From a virus: 22,803 bases of DNA. A program made the translations under genes and the position numbers. The notes below the pieces were generated by a model that saw only the letters and a list, made by a program, of their open reading frames with translations, made no database searches and was not told the DNA's origin. How positions within the stretch are numbered: the first letter of the stretch is position 1; each line of letters starts with the position of its first letter. The stretch is from IMG/VR virus record IMGVR_UViG_3300033141_001493, positions 1-22,803 of that record, one strand, 5' to 3'. Positions 20,149 to 22,803 of the stretch are shown here, in pieces.

Positions 20149-22604
20149 TGACTGAACCTAATTGCGGTGAATGTCCCTTAAAGGGAAGTCCTCAAGTTTG
20201 TGGAGAGGGTATTTGGATAGAAGAAACTACTTCTGAACAGAGAGACTCTGCCAATCCTGAGCTATTACTAAAGTTGGTTCATCAGGTAAAAGAGCAAAGA
20301 GATTCTTATAGAATAGTTATGGCTGGAATGGCCCCTGCTAATGATGAAGTAGCTCAAGGAAGGGTGCTTGTAGGAATCTCTGGAAAGATCTTAAAAAGTC
20401 TTTTAGTAAAGTTAGGATATAGAGAAGTTTATCTTTGTAACTGTCTTCTTTGTCAGATTCCGGATAGTTTATCTGATAGAGATAGAGCTTTGGCAGTTAA
20501 ATGCTGTAGTTCTAGATTTGTAGATGAGATAAAGTCTAAGAAGCCTGAACTGATAGTTGCTATGGGAGCTATGCCTATGGAACAACTAATAGGCAATTAT
20601 TCTATTATTAGAACTGCAGGAAGAGTATTTCCTACTGACTTTACTGTTCACAAGATTGCTCCTGCAGTGTCTACAATTCATCCTGCCTTTGTTTGGAGGA
20701 ATACTGAAGTATTTTACGACTTTGTAGAACAACTACAATCTGGACTAAGATGGTTAGAAGGCTCTTACCAAAGTGCTGTTGCTCCTAAATGGATAGTAGC
20801 AACCTCAGAAAATATAGATGAGATTTTAGATACTATTGAGAAAGGTACAGTAGGAGCTATTGATTTAGAAACTACTACAAATGGATTTTATCCTTATGGA
20901 CATGACCCAGATAAAATTAGGTGTATAGTAGTATCTCTAGATACCAAAACTTCTTATATTATTCCTGGATTTCACTGTGCAAAAGATAATCCTTACTGGA
21001 ACCAATGGACTGGGGATGAAATAGAGTATGAAAACCTTCTATTCCATCCTAGACTAAAACCAGTATTGGAAAACTTTCCTTACTGGAGAACTCATAATGG
21101 ACAATTCGATTGTGGATTCTTACTCCAAATTGGCATTAGCATTAAAATAGCCTTTGACTCTATGCTAGCTTCTTATACTACTGATGAAAGAGAGTTTGCC
21201 CACTCTTTAAAGAAGATTTCCCACAAGTTTCTAGGAGCACCTGACTGGGAAGATGATATTAGACTGTATACTACCAAAAAGAAAGACTCCTATGACAAGA
21301 TTCCTAATAGTAAACTATTTGAGTATGCAGCCCATGATGGAGTGTATACTAACCAGATATCTGAGAGACTAGAAGGAGAAGTAGTTACTAACTGGTGCTT
21401 CAATAATATCCTTATGCCTTCTGCTAATATGTTTAATGACCTTAGACACAGAGGACTTAGAATAAATCCTAGACTTCTAATGAGTTTGGACTCAAAGCTA
21501 GAGGATGAACTATCTAAAGGTTTGGACGAGCTAAATGACCTTGTAGGAGAACCAGTAAGTCCTACTTCTCCTAAAGAAGTAAGTGAGTTACTATATGATA
21601 AATTGGGATTTCCTATCAATAGAAAGTATGGAAGATCCTCTGGAAAGAAAGCTATATCCGCTTTTTTACCTAATCCAATAGTTGAGAAGATCCTAGAATG
21701 TAGATCTCTTAGTAAGATGAAAAATACCTATGTGGAAAGTCTTGCTAAATTTATAGATCTAGACATCAGAATTCATCCTTTCACTAAGTTGTTCTCTTCT
21801 GTTACTGGAAGAATCTCTACTGAAGATCCCTCAGTAATGAATGTAGTAAAAAAGGGAGGTATAATGAACCTATACCTTCCAGATAAGGGACACCTACTGG
21901 CAGCTTTAGACCAGGGACAGATGGAAATGAGGTGTGGTGCTCTTGTAACTGAAGATGAAGTGATGAGACAAATACTACTAGATCCTACCAGAGATCCTCA
22001 TAGAGAGTGTGCAACTTTCGCTTTCGGAGCAGATAGAGCAGCTGAGAAAAGAGGTAGTATTAAAACTGTAGTATTTGGAACATTCTATGGACGAAGCGTA
22101 GACTCTATTCAATATGCTCTAAAACTTACTAGACAAGAAGCCTTAGATCTGGTAGAACTAGTAAATAGTTTCTTTCCAGGCTTACATATATACCAAACTA
22201 GAATAAAGAAAGAATTAAGAGAAAAAGGTTATCTGGTTAGCTACTTTGGACGGTATAGAAGATTTGGGCTAATAACTAGAGAAAATGTAAGAGAGTACGA
22301 AAGACAGGGATTTAACTTTCCAGTCCAGTCCATGGCTTCAGACATTAACCTTCTATGTATGATAAAGCTCTATAATATGAGATATGAAACAGGGGCAATG
22401 CCTTTGTGGCCTATCCATGACTCTATTATCTTTGATATCCAGGATACTTCAGTAATCCCAGACTTAAAGAAGATAATGGAAAAGTATTCTGAAGAATTAG
22501 TTGACCATAGGATGAAGTTTATTGTAGAGGCAAAAGTAGGAGAGAATTGGGGAGATGCTATGGTCTGGAAGGAAGAAGGTGATGGTCTGGAAGGAAGAAG
22601 GTGA
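20148..22604 (+). CDS. Family A DNA polymerase with N-terminal UDG-like domain
   Basis: This 818-aa replicative polymerase has three parts. First, a family-4 UDG-like domain (about 1-205): Fe-S cysteines C6, C9, C102 and C119, a VLVGISGKIL helix and IHPAF (177-181). Its GEAPG catalytic motif is GMAPA. Second, a 3'-5' exonuclease (about 230-410): IDLETT (D239/E241), HNGQFD (D321), YAAHDGVY (D397). Third, a polymerase: TGRISTEDPS, motif A LDQGQMEMR (D588), motif B RGSIKTVVFGTFYG (K639, F643, Y647), motif C IHDSII (H757-D758-S759). UDG-polymerase fusions are known in SPO1-like phages. Phe643 suggests normal discrimination against dideoxynucleotides. A 22-bp duplication lengthens the C-terminus from ...KEEGD to ...KEEGDGLEGRR. 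Confidence 0.93.
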   Translation: MTEPNCGECPLKGSPQVCGEGIWIEETTSEQRDSANPELLLKLVHQVKEQRDSYRIVMAGMAPANDEVAQGRVLVGISGKILKSLLVKLGYREVYLCNCLLCQIPDSLSDRDRALAVKCCSSRFVDEIKSKKPELIVAMGAMPMEQLIGNYSIIRTAGRVFPTDFTVHKIAPAVSTIHPAFVWRNTEVFYDFVEQLQSGLRWLEGSYQSAVAPKWIVATSENIDEILDTIEKGTVGAIDLETTTNGFYPYGHDPDKIRCIVVSLDTKTSYIIPGFHCAKDNPYWNQWTGDEIEYENLLFHPRLKPVLENFPYWRTHNGQFDCGFLLQIGISIKIAFDSMLASYTTDEREFAHSLKKISHKFLGAPDWEDDIRLYTTKKKDSYDKIPNSKLFEYAAHDGVYTNQISERLEGEVVTNWCFNNILMPSANMFNDLRHRGLRINPRLLMSLDSKLEDELSKGLDELNDLVGEPVSPTSPKEVSELLYDKLGFPINRKYGRSSGKKAISAFLPNPIVEKILECRSLSKMKNTYVESLAKFIDLDIRIHPFTKLFSSVTGRISTEDPSVMNVVKKGGIMNLYLPDKGHLLAALDQGQMEMRCGALVTEDEVMRQILLDPTRDPHRECATFAFGADRAAEKRGSIKTVVFGTFYGRSVDSIQYALKLTRQEALDLVELVNSFFPGLHIYQTRIKKELREKGYLVSYFGRYRRFGLITRENVREYERQGFNFPVQSMASDINLLCMIKLYNMRYETGAMPLWPIHDSIIFDIQDTSVIPDLKKIMEKYSEELVDHRMKFIVEAKVGENWGDAMVWKEEGDGLEGRR
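22560..22604 (+). repeat. Perfect 22-bp tandem duplication at polymerase stop
   Basis: 22561-22582 is repeated exactly at 22583-22604. Because 22 is not a multiple of three, the second copy changes the frame and the stop, giving the tail DGLEGRR in place of the single-copy ending EGD with its TAA. The next gene starts 3 bp later. Third non-triplet perfect tandem duplication in this window. Confidence 0.95.
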
Positions 22605-22607
22605 CTA

Positions 22608-22803
22608 ATGAAACTTAGCAAAGAAGATACTAAAGACATTAAAAAGTTCGAGCCTGAGTTTACTGGAGAGATACTAAATACTAAAGATTTAGATTTACTA
22701 GAATACCCTAAAATCTACCAATATATATTATTGTCTAAGAAAGGCAAACATAGTAGTGGATACTCTAATATTAGAGTAATAGGAAAAAGATCAGATGGGA
22801 AGT
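22608..22803 (+). CDS. Hypothetical protein, 3'-truncated by the window end
   Basis: The open frame from ATG 22608 has 65 codons to the window end. The ribosome site is the GGAAGAAGG-type run within the duplicated polymerase end. The visible part is charged (MKLSKEDTKDIKKFEPEFTGEIL) with a YQYILLSKKGKHSSGYS stretch. No family is recognisable from this fragment. Confidence 0.6.
   Translation, partial: MKLSKEDTKDIKKFEPEFTGEILNTKDLDLLEYPKIYQYILLSKKGKHSSGYSNIRVIGKRSDGK

Overview
The window looks like part of a tailed bacteriophage genome (Caudoviricetes). It is AT-rich, and every supported gene lies on the + strand, packed into long runs with ATGA, TAATG or few-base junctions and clear Shine-Dalgarno sites. 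It carries a family A DNA polymerase with an N-terminal uracil-DNA-glycosylase-like domain, a superfamily 1 helicase, a PD-(D/E)XK nuclease, a class II ribonucleotide reductase, a thymidylate synthase and many small unknown proteins. There is no structural, packaging or lysis gene, rRNA, recognisable tRNA, transposase or CRISPR array. The codons are rich in AGA, ATA and CTA, and CTAG is common, so an enterobacterial host is unlikely. The B12-dependent reductase and an HPPxCxCxxC-type zinc motif suggest an anaerobic or Chloroflexota-like host, but only weakly.

Layout: 1-260 is a structured leader. 261-2077 holds unknown small proteins, an acetyltransferase-like gene broken by two perfect tandem duplications, and a QueE-like protein without its Fe-S cysteines. 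2086-4760 carries nuclease, QueD and helicase. 4763-6808 is the class II reductase. 6810-9264 holds a zinc-ribbon membrane protein, a lipoprotein, an HTH protein and QueE. 9265-9525 is a second structured non-coding region. 9526-12406 holds membrane, SEC-C, MazG-like and HNH proteins. 12433-14326 carries a small basic protein, a DpdA-type transglycosylase, two zinc-ribbon proteins and a macro-domain protein. 14452-15514 holds Cys-rich and membrane proteins. 15524-18845 is a nucleotide-metabolism cassette (thymidylate synthase, Nudix, HAD phosphatase, APRT, SLOG-like protein, two MazG-like proteins). 18835-22604 has two membrane proteins, a DUF1848-type radical SAM protein and the polymerase. 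A truncated ORF runs off the end.

How the genes fit together: QueD and QueE make 7-carboxy-7-deazaguanine, and a DpdA-like enzyme could insert it, or a derivative, into phage DNA in place of guanine. The pathway genes are scattered, and FolE and QueC are not in the window. Around them is a dNTP supply and sanitation set (reductase, thymidylate synthase, Nudix, three MazG-like proteins, HAD, APRT) and the replication enzymes. The macro-domain and SLOG-like proteins may counter ADP-ribose or NAD-based host defences.

The most unusual items are the QueE paralogue that has lost its radical SAM cluster site (1550-2077), two intercistronic regions with mutually exclusive base-pairing (97-236 and 9298-9487), the phage DUF1848 protein with its radical SAM motif at the extreme C-terminus, and three perfect out-of-frame tandem duplications that alter two genes.
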